NCBI GenBank assembly: GCA_035504075.1
Contig: DATJSO010000252.1
Span: 1 to 49,010, forward strand
Direction of reading: 5' to 3'
Length of the DNA: 49,010 nt
Source of the DNA: DATARH01 sp035504075
Lineage (GTDB): Bacteria; Pseudomonadota; Alphaproteobacteria; ATCC43930; CGMCC-115725
Translations under genes and position numbers: made by a program
Shown: one piece after another, positions 35,195 through 44,277 of the stretch
Layout: every line of letters starts with the position of its first letter
Position numbering within the stretch: position 1 is the first letter of the stretch
Notes under the pieces: generated by a model
What the model was told of the DNA's origin: nothing
The model's input: only the letters and a program-made list of their open reading frames with translations
The model's database searches: none

Positions 35195-36364
35195 ATGCTG
35201 ACCGTGACCCGCGACATGATGCTGCCGACCGCGATCACCGGCTCCTACCCGCGGCCCATTTGGTTCAACGCCAACCTCGACGGCCGCTCGTTCAAGACGA
35301 TGATGGGCGACTCGCTGTTCCGCGAGCAATACCTCGATGCTGTCACGGCGGTCATCAACGCGCAGGAGGCGGCGGGGCTCGACATCGTCACCGACGGCGA
35401 CAGCCGCTTCGACCTCGCGGTCGGCGGCAAATCCTGGTTCTTCTACCCGATCGAGCGCATGGGCGGCATCACCGGCCACCGCGACACCTCGCCCGGCTGG
35501 TCGCAGCGCCCCGGCATCCGCCCCGGCAAGATCCTCTATGAAGTGGCGGAAGCCTACCAGCCCGGCGTCGTCACCGGAAAGCTGTCGCGCGGCCCCCTCG
35601 AATATGCCGCGATCTGGCAGGTCGCGCAGCGCCTTTCCGACAAGCCGGTCAAGTTCGGCGCGATCGCCGGCACGACATTGGCCAGCATGCTATGGGATGA
35701 GCATTACCGCGACGACAGGGCGATGATCCTCGATCTGTGCGACATCATGAACGCGGAGTTCAAGGAATTGGCGGCGGCCGGCTGTCCGCTGATCCAAGTG
35801 GAGGAGCCGCGCCATCACGGCATGACGACGCAGCCCGAGTGCACCGACCACGACCTCGAATTCCAGACCCTTGCGTTCAACCGCCAGCTCGCCGGCATCG
35901 ACGCCGAGATTTGGGTGCACACCTGCTGGGGCAACCCGAACCAGCAACGCATCTACTGGGACGTGCCGAGCTACGAGCGCGCCTTGCCGCACCTGTTGCA
36001 GCTCGATTGCGACGTGATCACGTTCGAATGCGCCTCCAGCGGCGGTAAGGACCTGCCGCTGTTCGGCAAATACAAGACCGACAAGAAGATCGGCATCGGC
36101 GTTGTCAACCATTGCAACACCGTGGTCGAGCCGGCCGAGCACGTCGCCGAACTGATCCGCCGCGCGCTCGAATTCATTCCGCCCGAGCGGCTCGTCATCA
36201 CGACCGATTGCGGCTTCGGGCGCGAGGGGCTGTCGCGCCGCATCGCCTATTACAAATGCATCGCGCTGGTCGAAGGCACCAACATCGTGCGCCGCGAACT
36301 GGGCCTGCCGCAAGCGCATATCCGCGCCGCCGACCCGCGCCTCTATTTTGCCGGCGCCGGCTGA
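35195..36364 (+). CDS. Cobalamin-independent methionine synthase-like (MetE C-terminal domain) protein
   Basis: The 389 residues correspond to a stand-alone MetE C-terminal, UROD/MetE-like TIM barrel. It begins MLTVTRDMMLPTAITGSYPR. Zinc-ligand segments are seen in IWVHTCWGNPNQQ (His-x-Cys) and VITTDCGFGREGLSRR (Cys), with IQVEEPRHHG and TFECASSGGKDLPLFG between. Without the MetE N-terminal half it is unlikely to use folylpolyglutamate as the full enzyme does; relatives include methylcobamide and other methyl-transfer enzymes. Its last 22 bp overlap the convergent ccmI gene. Substrate unknown. Confidence 0.9.
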   Translation: MLTVTRDMMLPTAITGSYPRPIWFNANLDGRSFKTMMGDSLFREQYLDAVTAVINAQEAAGLDIVTDGDSRFDLAVGGKSWFFYPIERMGGITGHRDTSPGWSQRPGIRPGKILYEVAEAYQPGVVTGKLSRGPLEYAAIWQVAQRLSDKPVKFGAIAGTTLASMLWDEHYRDDRAMILDLCDIMNAEFKELAAAGCPLIQVEEPRHHGMTTQPECTDHDLEFQTLAFNRQLAGIDAEIWVHTCWGNPNQQRIYWDVPSYERALPHLLQLDCDVITFECASSGGKDLPLFGKYKTDKKIGIGVVNHCNTVVEPAEHVAELIRRALEFIPPERLVITTDCGFGREGLSRRIAYYKCIALVEGTNIVRRELGLPQAHIRAADPRLYFAGAG

Positions 36365-37545
36365 ATCACCTGGGCGGCGGCCGCTGACGCGGCGAGCGCG
36401 TCCTTCAGCGCCGGATCGTCGGGTTTCAGCTTCAGCGCGTGGGTGTAGGCGTCGTGCGCCTTAGCCGGCTCGCCGAGCACCATGTAAGAGCGGCCGAGCC
36501 GCACCCAGCCCTCGAGATCGTCCGGCTGCGCTTTGAGGCGGGCGGCGAGCCGCGCCACCATCATGTCGATCATCGCCCTGCGTTGCGCTGCGGTCGCGCC
36601 GGCGGTGGCCTGGTCGACGGCGGCGACGGTCGCCGCCGACGGCATGTCGTTGCGCGGGTTCACCTCCGTCGCGGGCGGCGTCGGTGAGTCCAGCATCGCC
36701 GATGCCTCGGCGATGCGCTGCCGCACGACCGGCAGCCACGCGGCGTCGGCCGGCGAATCGTGCAGCAGCGCCTGCCAGGCGGCCAGCGCGCCCTTCGCAT
36801 CGCCGCGCTGCATCTGCGCCAGCGCCAGGTAATAGCGCGCCTTTGGCGCCGTTTCCGGGTCCGTCAGCGCAGTCCGGAAAGCTGCCTCCGCGGCTGGCGT
36901 CACGGTACCGCCGGCCGCCAGTACCTGCGCCTCGCCCCAATCGCCGACAATATCGGCGCGGTGCCCGGACAGATCGACGGCGCGGCGGTAGGCCTCTGCG
37001 CCGGATTGATACTGGTCGAGGCCGACTTCGGTGCGGGCGAGCAACAGCCAGCCGGTCAAATCGTCCGGATCGGCTTTCAGATGCGCCCGCAACTGGGCCA
37101 ACGCCGTCTGCATGTTGACGTGGCCGGTGTCGGCGTTGGCATCGGCGGCAGGTTGCGGCGCGGCGTCGCTGCGCGCTGCGAAGGGCTGGTCAGGCAGCGT
37201 CGGCGAACCGAGCGCGCCGTAGATCAGCAGCGCCGCCACTGGTAGCGCCAGAATCGCGACGGTGGCCGCCGCAATGGGCCTCGGGTGCGGCAGAATTTCC
37301 GGAGTTCCCGGCGCGAGAGCGATGATGCGGCGGCCGATCTCGGCCCGCGCCGCCTCGGCCTGCTCGGCCGACAGGACGCCGCGGCCGACATCGCGTTCGA
37401 CCTCCGCCAGTTGGTCGCGATAAACCACCAGATTATAAGCGTCGCGCGCCAGCGGCCGGCCGCGCCCGAGCAGCAGCGGCAGCAGCAGCATTGCCGCCGC
37501 CAGCGAGGCCATGCCGACCAGCGCGATCGCCAGCGCGAGGCTCAT
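36343..37545 (-). CDS. ccmI: Cytochrome c maturation protein CcmI
   Basis: It holds apocytochrome c for haem ligation in the periplasm. The start MSLALAIALVGMASL at 37545 shares one base with the ccmH stop. A first membrane helix (about 3-25), a cytoplasmic leucine-zipper-like loop (YRDQLAEVERDVGRGVLSAE), a second helix (AAATVAILALPVAALLIYG), then a periplasmic TPR region (GWLLLARTEVGLDQYQSGAE, GWVRLGRSYMVLGEPAKAHD) follow the family plan. The length is 400 residues. It is the last gene of the ccmFGHI operon. Confidence 0.93.
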   Translation of the reverse strand: MSLALAIALVGMASLAAAMLLLPLLLGRGRPLARDAYNLVVYRDQLAEVERDVGRGVLSAEQAEAARAEIGRRIIALAPGTPEILPHPRPIAAATVAILALPVAALLIYGALGSPTLPDQPFAARSDAAPQPAADANADTGHVNMQTALAQLRAHLKADPDDLTGWLLLARTEVGLDQYQSGAEAYRRAVDLSGHRADIVGDWGEAQVLAAGGTVTPAAEAAFRTALTDPETAPKARYYLALAQMQRGDAKGALAAWQALLHDSPADAAWLPVVRQRIAEASAMLDSPTPPATEVNPRNDMPSAATVAAVDQATAGATAAQRRAMIDMMVARLAARLKAQPDDLEGWVRLGRSYMVLGEPAKAHDAYTHALKLKPDDPALKDALAASAAAAQVIQPAPAK

Positions 37546-38078
37546 CACTCGCGAGCCTCGCCGAGCGCCGCCGCCAGCCGTCGCTGCTCGTCGGGATTGA
37601 GCGGCGGTGGGGCGGACTGGCCGCGGCGGCTGCGATAGAACAGCACGATCGCCGCCGCCCCGAGCAGCAGCACGACCAGCGGGCCGCCCCACAACAGCAG
37701 CGTGCTGAATTCGAGCGGCGGCCGCAGCAGCACGTAATCGCCATAGCGCGAGCGGATATACGCGATAACCTGAGCATCGCTGTCCCCGGCGAGGATGCGG
37801 CGGCGCACCAGGAGGCGCAGATCGTGCGCCAGTTCCGCGCCGGAATCCTCGATCGACTGGTTGCGGCAGACGAGGCAGCGCAATTCGCTGCCGATATGTT
37901 CGGCCCGCGCCTCCAGCACCGGGTTCGCCAGCATCTCGCTCGGCAATACCGCGTAGGCGGGCGCCGTCAGCGCGAACAGCAACGAGAGCAGTGCGGACAG
38001 GCGCAGCGCGATCCGCCGCGAATTCGTCGCGCATTGGCGCATTGCGCTACGCGTGGCCGCCATACGATGCGCCGTCAC
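37545..38078 (-). CDS. ccmH: Cytochrome c maturation thiol oxidoreductase CcmH
   Basis: It reduces the apocytochrome CxxCH thiols for haem attachment. An N-terminal signal/anchor (LSALLSLLFALTAPAYA) precedes a periplasmic domain with the redox pair in ELRCLVCRNQSIEDSGAELA, followed by RSRYGDYVLLRPPLEF and a C-terminal membrane helix (LLWGGPLVVLLLGAAAIVLF). This is the short CcmH (CcmL-type), 177 residues. The start at 38078 overlaps the ccmG stop in an ATGA. Confidence 0.95.
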   Translation of the reverse strand: MTAHRMAATRSAMRQCATNSRRIALRLSALLSLLFALTAPAYAVLPSEMLANPVLEARAEHIGSELRCLVCRNQSIEDSGAELAHDLRLLVRRRILAGDSDAQVIAYIRSRYGDYVLLRPPLEFSTLLLWGGPLVVLLLGAAAIVLFYRSRRGQSAPPPLNPDEQRRLAAALGEARE

Positions 38079-38605
38079 CGATCGAGCCGGGCAACGAGCG
38101 GCAGGATCGTCTGGCTGACATCGGCATCGGTCAGCGGGCCGACATGCTTGTAGCGGATGCGTCCCGTGCGATCGACGAGGAAGGTTTCAGGCACGCCGTA
38201 AACGCCCCAATCGATCGCCACCCGCCCGTCATCGGCGCCGATCCTCGCGTAGGGGTCGCCGAGCGCCTCTATCCAGGCCTGCGCGACCGCCGGCTTGTCC
38301 TTGTAATCGATCCCGTAGATCGCGACGCGGCCGCTGCGGGCCAGCGCGTCGAGCGCCGGCGCCTCGTCGCGGCACGGCGCGCACCACGATGCGAAGGCAT
38401 TGACGAGGCTGACATGCCCCTTCAGATCGGCGGAGGAAAAGCCGCGCTGCCCACCGATCAGCGGCGGCAGCGAAAACCGTGGCGCCGGCTGGTTTATCAA
38501 CGGCGACGGCAGCACATCGGAGTGCACCTGAAGCCCGACGTAGAACCCGCCGACGAGCAGCGCAAATAGCGCGCTCGGCAGCACGAAGACCCAGCGGCGG
38601 CTCAT
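38075..38605 (-). CDS. ccmG: Thiol:disulfide interchange protein CcmG/DsbE
   Basis: This membrane-anchored thioredoxin-like protein supplies reductant to the cytochrome c maturation system. The start MSRRWVFVLPSALFALLVGG opens the membrane anchor and overlaps the ccmF stop in an ATGA. The periplasmic domain has the active site NAFASWCAPCRDEAP, then IYGIDYKDKPAVAQAW, the cis-Pro region VYGVPETFLVDRTGRIRYKH. It is 176 residues, normal for the family. Confidence 0.95.
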   Translation of the reverse strand: MSRRWVFVLPSALFALLVGGFYVGLQVHSDVLPSPLINQPAPRFSLPPLIGGQRGFSSADLKGHVSLVNAFASWCAPCRDEAPALDALARSGRVAIYGIDYKDKPAVAQAWIEALGDPYARIGADDGRVAIDWGVYGVPETFLVDRTGRIRYKHVGPLTDADVSQTILPLVARLDR

Positions 38606-40602
38606 TCGGCCGCCTGTATCCGGGCGGCCGCCGCGACCGCCGGACGCATCGACCGCATCGGCGCGCCGACCCGGTGCCGGCGGTCGGACAGCGAGACGAG
38701 CCCGCCCAGCGCCATCGCCGCGGCGCCGAGCCAGATCCACGGCACCAGCGGGTTATAATAAAGGCGCAGGACGTAGCCGCCGTCCTTGCCGTCGGGCGCG
38801 CCGATGACGGCATAGACGTCGGCCAGCAGGTTGGTGCGGATCGCGACCCCTGTCTGGTCGCCGTCTTCCGACGTGTAGAAGCGCCGATAGGGGTGCATCA
38901 CGGCGATTTCGCGGCCGCCGGCAAGAAGCCGCATATCGGCGCGGGTCTCCGTCCAGTCGGGGCCGCGCACCGTGTGGACCGCATCGAACGCCAGCCGGTA
39001 ACCGGCGATGTCGAAGGATTGCCCGGGGTGGGCGCTCAAGACGGTGTGTTCGCTCCAGGCATTGGAGCCGGTAATGCCGGCGATGACGATCGCCATGCCG
39101 GCATGCGCGAGCGTCATGCCCCAGGCGGCGCGCGGCAGCCGCAGTGCGCGCCGCAGCACCGCGGAGAGCGGCTCGGCAAAGAGATGCACCCGTTCGGCCA
39201 ATTCACTCGCCGTCGCCGCAAAGAGCCAGGCCGCAAGCGCAAGTCCGCACGCCGCGCCGAGCGAACGCACGCCGGCCGCCGCCAGCGTCACGACGGCCGC
39301 GGCGGCGGTTGCAAGAAACGCCCATTTGAGGCGCGCCAGGGCCGCCGCGAGATCGCCGCGCTTCCACGGCAGCATCGGGCCGACGCCCATCGCGACCAAC
39401 AGCGGCACCATGACCGGCACAAAGGTCATCGCGTAAAACGGCGGTCCGACCGATACGCGCTGGCCGGTCATGACATTGAGGAACAGCGGGTAGAGCGTGC
39501 CGATGAACACCGTCGCCGCGGCCGTCGCGAGCAGCAGGTTGTTGAGCAACAGGCCACCTTCGCGCGAAATCGGCGCAAACAGGCCGCCGCCGTGCAATTG
39601 CGGCGCGCGCCAGGCGAACAGCAACAGCGCGCCACCGGTATAAAACACGATCAGCAGCAGGATGAAGACGCCGCGCCGGGGATCGGTGGCAAATGCATGG
39701 ACCGAGGTCAATACGCCCGAGCGCACCAGGAACGTGCCGACGAGGCTCAGCGAGAAGGTCAGGATCGCCAGCAGGATGGTCCAGGTCTTCAGGGCTTCGC
39801 GCTTCTCGACGACGATTGCCGAGTGCAGCAGCGCAGTGCCGATCAGCCACGGCATGAACGAAGCATTTTCGACCGGGTCCCAATACCACCAGCCGCCCCA
39901 GCCAAGCGTGTAATACGACCACCAGCTGCCTGCTGCGATCCCCGTCGTCAGCGCGCACCAGGCCGCCAGCGTCCAGGGACGCACCCAGCGTGCCCAGGCC
40001 GGATCGACGCGGCCCTCGATCAGCGCTGCGACCGCAAAGCAGAACGCGATCGAAAACCCGACATAGCCGAGGTAGAGCATCGGCGGGTGAAACGCGAGGC
40101 CGCGGTCCTGCAGCAGCGGATTGAGGCCGGCACCGTCGGCAGGGGCCGGCGACAGGCGCAAGAACGGGTTCGAAGTCAACAGGATGAAGACGAGAAACCC
40201 GACGCCGATCATTGCCTGCACGGCGAGCACCCGCGCCCTGAGACCCGGCGGCAGGCTGCGTCCGAACACGGCAACGGCGGCGCCGAACAATGCCAGGATG
40301 AAGACCCACAGCAGCATCGAGCCTTCATGATTGCTCCACACGCCGGTCAGCTTGTAGAGCAACGGCTTCACGCTGTTCGAATTCTCGGCGACATTGGCCA
40401 TCGAGAAGTCGCTGACCGCATAGGCGTGCATCAGCGCAAAGAACGCGATCGCAACAAACAGGAACTGCGCCAGCGCCGCCGGCCGCGCCCAGGCCGTCAG
40501 GGCGGCGTCCTGTCGCGCCGCGCCGACGAGCGGCACCGTGGCCTGCAGCATTGCGACGCACAGCGCCAGGATCAGGGCGAAATGTCCAGCTTCGTCGATC
40601 AT
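38602..40602 (-). CDS. ccmF: Haem lyase CcmF
   Basis: This large inner-membrane subunit of the haem lyase attaches haem to apocytochrome c with CcmH and CcmI. The start MIDEAGHFALILALCVAMLQ gives 666 residues with about 14 membrane helices. The WWD domain is present: GWGGWWYWDPVENASFMPWL. NHEGSMLLWVFIL and the conserved periplasmic His segments (AFHPPMLYLGYVG) are typical. It heads ccmF-G-H-I, whose genes overlap by 1-4 bp. A probable promoter lies about 115-140 bp upstream. ccmABCDE are not in the window. Confidence 0.97.
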   Translation of the reverse strand: MIDEAGHFALILALCVAMLQATVPLVGAARQDAALTAWARPAALAQFLFVAIAFFALMHAYAVSDFSMANVAENSNSVKPLLYKLTGVWSNHEGSMLLWVFILALFGAAVAVFGRSLPPGLRARVLAVQAMIGVGFLVFILLTSNPFLRLSPAPADGAGLNPLLQDRGLAFHPPMLYLGYVGFSIAFCFAVAALIEGRVDPAWARWVRPWTLAAWCALTTGIAAGSWWSYYTLGWGGWWYWDPVENASFMPWLIGTALLHSAIVVEKREALKTWTILLAILTFSLSLVGTFLVRSGVLTSVHAFATDPRRGVFILLLIVFYTGGALLLFAWRAPQLHGGGLFAPISREGGLLLNNLLLATAAATVFIGTLYPLFLNVMTGQRVSVGPPFYAMTFVPVMVPLLVAMGVGPMLPWKRGDLAAALARLKWAFLATAAAAVVTLAAAGVRSLGAACGLALAAWLFAATASELAERVHLFAEPLSAVLRRALRLPRAAWGMTLAHAGMAIVIAGITGSNAWSEHTVLSAHPGQSFDIAGYRLAFDAVHTVRGPDWTETRADMRLLAGGREIAVMHPYRRFYTSEDGDQTGVAIRTNLLADVYAVIGAPDGKDGGYVLRLYYNPLVPWIWLGAAAMALGGLVSLSDRRHRVGAPMRSMRPAVAAAARIQAAE

Positions 40603-40716
40603 CGTGCTTCCCGCGCCGCGGATGAACTGGCGCTTCGCTGCAATGCGACGCTCATCTCTGTCACCGCCATAGCGCAGCGGCGGGCGGAAGCGCAATGCCC
40701 GCGCGGACACGGCGGC

Positions 40717-40743
40717 ATTATATCACGGTCCGCCCGGCGCCAA
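40717..40743 (-). promoter_or_regulatory. Candidate promoter of the ccmFGHI operon
   Basis: On the minus strand TTGGCG (40743-40738) is followed after 15 nt by a perfect TATAAT (40722-40717), about 115 nt before the ccmF ATG. The short spacer weakens the call, although a 6/6 -10 match is rare in this GC-rich DNA. Confidence 0.4.
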
Positions 40744-40770
40744 GGCGCCGAGCGCGCCCACGGGCCGCGG

Positions 40771-41565
40771 TCATAGGGGCATGTCGCGCAGCCTCGAATC
40801 AGCCAGCGGCAGCAGCCGGGCGAGGCGATCGGCCCATCGCTCCCGCCCCGCGGCATCGGCGATCAGGTCCTGGCGGATCTCGATCTCGACATGCGGCAAC
40901 CCCCGCTCCTCGCCGTGCACCGGCACGGTGTAGTCGCTGTTGCCGGTGATCGCGTAAGGCTCGTTGTCGCCGACTGCGAGATCGCGGTCGGTGCGCAGCA
41001 GGTCTAGCAGGATATGCGGCAGCCGGAGATCGCGCCCGCCGGCATTGTAGAGGATGCCGACCTCGACCCGGCGCGCGACGCCGTTGAACACCGGCGTAAA
41101 CGAATGCATCGCGACCAGCACGGCCCGCCGGCCGTCAGCGCGGCGGCGGTCGAGCAGCGCGGTGATCCGATCGTGATAGGGCTGGAAAATGGCGCCTCGC
41201 CGCGCCTCGCGTTCGGCCGCGGTCAAGCCCGCGTTGCCGGGGATTGCGGTGGTCTCGCTAACCAGGGGGATCGCGCTCGCCCATTCCGGCCGCCGATTGC
41301 AGTCGATGACAAGCCGCGAATACGCCTGCAACACCGCGGTCGCATCGAGCGCCGCCGCGAGCCGCTCGGTGACGCCGGCAATGCCGATGTCCCAGGCGAT
41401 GTGGCGCGCCCGCTCGCTTTCGGGCAGGCCGAGATCGCCGAGCCGCCGCGGGATTGCGCGGCCGGCATGATCGGCGGTCAGCAGGAAATCGGCGGCGCCG
41501 TCGGGCCGCAACACGCGCACCGGCGGCGGGTCGCCGTCACCGAGCAGCGGGTCGAGCTGCGCCAT
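40771..41565 (-). CDS. N-formylglutamate amidohydrolase family protein
   Basis: The family hydrolyses N-formylglutamate to glutamate and formate at the end of histidine degradation; many members have other amide substrates. The start at ATG 41565 gives 264 residues with DFLLTADHAGRAIPRRLGDL, HIAWDIGIAGVTERLA, QAYSRLVIDCNRRPEWAS, VLVAMHSFTPVFNG and GLPHVEIEIRQDLI, all family blocks with candidate metal ligands. No hut genes are adjacent, so a histidine-degradation role is not supported by context. It lies 11 bp downstream of the flavin reductase gene. Confidence 0.88.
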   Translation of the reverse strand: MAQLDPLLGDGDPPPVRVLRPDGAADFLLTADHAGRAIPRRLGDLGLPESERARHIAWDIGIAGVTERLAAALDATAVLQAYSRLVIDCNRRPEWASAIPLVSETTAIPGNAGLTAAEREARRGAIFQPYHDRITALLDRRRADGRRAVLVAMHSFTPVFNGVARRVEVGILYNAGGRDLRLPHILLDLLRTDRDLAVGDNEPYAITGNSDYTVPVHGEERGLPHVEIEIRQDLIADAAGRERWADRLARLLPLADSRLRDMPL

Positions 41566-41576
41566 AACGCGCGCCG

Positions 41577-42260
41577 CTAGCGCCGCTCTTCGCGCGGCAT
41601 CGCCTCCTGGCCGCGCGTGCCCTTGACGCTCTTCCACTCCGGGCGCTGCACATTGACGAGGTCGCCGAGCCGCGCATAGCCGGAACCGGCAAGGCGGCAG
41701 GCCGGGTCGAGCAGCTTCGGGTCGACCCGGCCGCTGCGCCACACCGAGGCATCGACATGGGCGTGCAGGATGCGCGCCAGCACGATATTGGCATTGCCGT
41801 CGGTGTGGATGTGCTGGACCTCGCATTCCAGATGCGCCTTGGCCTCGCCGACCCGGTACGGGCGCACCGTCTGCGCCGGCAACGGCGTCAGCCCGGCCCA
41901 GCCGAACTCCTCCTCTTCGCTGGGGAAGTCGCAAGCGGTGAAGTTCATCTGCTCGAGCAGCTGCATGCTGACGATATTGGCGACAAATTCCGGTACCTCG
42001 CGCAGGTTGCGCAGGCTGTCTTTCACCCCGGTTGAGGCAAAGGCGCAGTAGAACGGGTTGCTGCCCATCAGGTTGAAATGCGAATACGGCGCCAGGTTCT
42101 TGACGCCGCCGGCCGACAGCGTCGAAATCCAGCCGATCGGCCGCGGGATCACCAGCGCGTTCATCAGGAAATAAAAAGCTCGGCCCTGCCAGTCGTCAGG
42201 CCCGATCTCGAGGTCGCGGTCGAGCGTGTCGGGCGGGCCGTCGTGAGTCGCGAGCGTCAT
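41577..42260 (-). CDS. Flavin reductase family (FMN-binding split barrel) protein
   Basis: The 227-residue product binds FMN and probably supplies reduced flavin or acts on its own. The start MTLATHDGPPDTLDRDLE is used. The characteristic split-barrel blocks are IPRPIGWISTLSAGGVKNLA, SHFNLMGSNPFYCAFA, KDSLRNLREVPEFVANIVS and TACDFPSEEEEFGWAGL. The C-terminus carries the LDPACRLAGSGYARLGDL pattern of the DIM6/NTAB group. It precedes the N-formylglutamate amidohydrolase-like gene by 11 bp, so the two are likely co-transcribed. Confidence 0.9.
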   Translation of the reverse strand: MTLATHDGPPDTLDRDLEIGPDDWQGRAFYFLMNALVIPRPIGWISTLSAGGVKNLAPYSHFNLMGSNPFYCAFASTGVKDSLRNLREVPEFVANIVSMQLLEQMNFTACDFPSEEEEFGWAGLTPLPAQTVRPYRVGEAKAHLECEVQHIHTDGNANIVLARILHAHVDASVWRSGRVDPKLLDPACRLAGSGYARLGDLVNVQRPEWKSVKGTRGQEAMPREERR

Positions 42261-42326
42261 ATCGAGGGCCGATCTTTGTGGTTGCGGCTGCGTGACGATA
42301 GCAGCGGCGCGGCCGCGAACCAATGG

Positions 42327-44210
42327 TCAGGCCCGGACCGCAGCAAGTTCGTCGGACGCGACGTCGTCGCGGAAACCGCCCGACTGCCGGTGCCACAGCG
42401 CGGCGTAGTGACCGCGCGCGGCAAGCAGCCGTTCGTGCGTGCCTTCCTCGACAATCCGGCCGCGGTCGAGCACGACAAGCCGGTCCATGCGGCAGATCGT
42501 CGACAACCGGTGGGCGATCGCGATGACCGTGCGGCCCTCCATCAGTTCGGCAAGCTGCTCCTGGATTGCCGCCTCGACCTCCGAATCGAGCGCGGAGGTT
42601 GCTTCGTCGAGCACGAGGATCGGCGCGTCCTTCAGGATCACGCGGGCGAGCGCGATGCGCTGGCGCTGGCCGCCCGACAATTTGACGCCGCGCTCGCCGA
42701 CATGCGCGTCGAAACCGGTGCGGCCGTGCCAGTCCTCGAGCCCCTCGATGAAATCGAGCGCGTGGGCGCGGCGCGCCGCATCGACGATTTCGGCTTCGCT
42801 TGCCAACAGGCGGCCATAGCGGATGTTGTCGCGGATCGAGCGATGCAGCAGTGAGGTATCCTGCGTCACCATGCCGATCTGCGCGCGCAGGCTCTCCTGC
42901 GTCAGCCCGGCGATGTCGCGGCTGTCGATCAGGATGCGGCCCTTCTCCGGCCGGTAAAACCCGAGCAGGAGATGCACCAGCGTCGATTTGCCGGCGCCGG
43001 AGCGGCCGACGAGGCCGACCCGCTCGCCCGGCGCCACATCGAGATCGAGGCCGCGCAATACGCCGCCGCGGCGCGGCGCGCGGCCGTAATCGAAATGCAC
43101 CCCGACAAAGCGGATCGCACCGACGACCTGCGGCAATTCGACGGCGCCCGGCAGGTCGGGCATCTGGCGCGGCACCGCGATCGAACGCATGCCGTCCTGC
43201 ACCTGGCCGATATCGTCGAAGATGTTGGCGATCTGCTGCGCCAGCCAGCCCGAGATGTTGTTGATCTGCCACGACATCGGGATCGCCGTTGCGACCGTGC
43301 CGACGACGATGTGCCCCCGCATCCACAGGCCGATCGCGATGGCGCCGGTGCCGACGATCAACAGCGCGTTCATCAATTGCAGCGACAGCGCCCACCAGGT
43401 CCCGAGGCGCTGCTGCGAGCGCCAGGTTTCGGTGTGCTCGTCCACGGCTTCCCGCACGAAGCGGTCCTCGTCGCGGGCGCGGGCGAACAGCTTGACGGTC
43501 AGGATGTTCGTGTAGCTGTCGACGACCTTGCCGGTCAGCACCGAGCGCATCTCCGACATGCGCCGGGATCGCTCGCGCATGTGCGGCAGAAAGCGCGTCA
43601 GGACGACGACGTAGAGCGCGAACCACGCGAGGATCGGCAGCGCCAGGCGCCAGTCGGCCGCCGACAACAGGCCCACCGCGCTCGTGCCGTAGACGACGAT
43701 GTACCAGATGCCGATAATCGACAGCACGACGCTTTCGCGCAGCGCCGGCCCCGTCTGCATGACGCGCGAGGCAATGCGGCCGGCGAAATCGTTCTGGAAG
43801 AACGTCCAGCCCTGCCGCACGACGTGCCAATGGTTCTGCCAGCGCACCAGATTCGTGAGCCCGGGCGTCATGACCTGGTTGGCGACGAGGGTCTGCGCGA
43901 AATGCACCGTCGGGCGGACGACGAGGAACAGCGCCGCCATCAGCATCAGCTGCACGCCGGCGTCGCGCCAGATCGTCGCCGGCGTCTGCGAGGTGACGAG
44001 CGAGACGACCCGTCCCAGGCACACCGGGATCAGCGCGTCGGTGACCGCGACGCAGAAGCCGGTCACAAACAATGCCGCCAGCGGCTTTGGGATTTGGCGG
44101 ATGAAGTGCCAATAGAAGCGGACGAGCGCATGCGGCTCGCCGAGCGCGGGCGGCGGCGCGTCGGGCGGCTCGGCGGTCGGGACGAGGATACGTTCGAGGG
44201 ATCGCAGCAT
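42327..44210 (-). CDS. ABC exporter half-transporter (permease fused to ATPase)
   Basis: The 627 residues comprise a six-helix exporter membrane domain (about 30-330) and a C-terminal ATPase. ATPase motifs are complete: Walker A LVGRSGAGKSTLVHLLLGF, Q-loop QIGMVTQDTSLLHRS, signature VKLSGGQRQRIALARV, Walker B ILVLDEATSALDSE and the switch His in IAIAHRLST. It works as a dimer. The first 30 residues are Pro/Ala-rich and cytosolic. Lipid, peptide or drug export are all possible; the gene stands alone between an acyl-CoA synthetase and a flavin reductase, which does not narrow the substrate. Confidence 0.93.
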   Translation of the reverse strand: MLRSLERILVPTAEPPDAPPPALGEPHALVRFYWHFIRQIPKPLAALFVTGFCVAVTDALIPVCLGRVVSLVTSQTPATIWRDAGVQLMLMAALFLVVRPTVHFAQTLVANQVMTPGLTNLVRWQNHWHVVRQGWTFFQNDFAGRIASRVMQTGPALRESVVLSIIGIWYIVVYGTSAVGLLSAADWRLALPILAWFALYVVVLTRFLPHMRERSRRMSEMRSVLTGKVVDSYTNILTVKLFARARDEDRFVREAVDEHTETWRSQQRLGTWWALSLQLMNALLIVGTGAIAIGLWMRGHIVVGTVATAIPMSWQINNISGWLAQQIANIFDDIGQVQDGMRSIAVPRQMPDLPGAVELPQVVGAIRFVGVHFDYGRAPRRGGVLRGLDLDVAPGERVGLVGRSGAGKSTLVHLLLGFYRPEKGRILIDSRDIAGLTQESLRAQIGMVTQDTSLLHRSIRDNIRYGRLLASEAEIVDAARRAHALDFIEGLEDWHGRTGFDAHVGERGVKLSGGQRQRIALARVILKDAPILVLDEATSALDSEVEAAIQEQLAELMEGRTVIAIAHRLSTICRMDRLVVLDRGRIVEEGTHERLLAARGHYAALWHRQSGGFRDDVASDELAAVRA

Positions 44211-44277
44211 AAGCTGCTAAATGCCCGTGCCGCGACGGTCGGTCAACTCTGCCGCAAGTTTGTGCAGCCCCGCGTGC

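Noticed and set aside
38479..40776. A 765-codon plus-strand open frame
   Set aside because: It is antisense to ccmF, whose motifs are complete; composition is non-protein-like.
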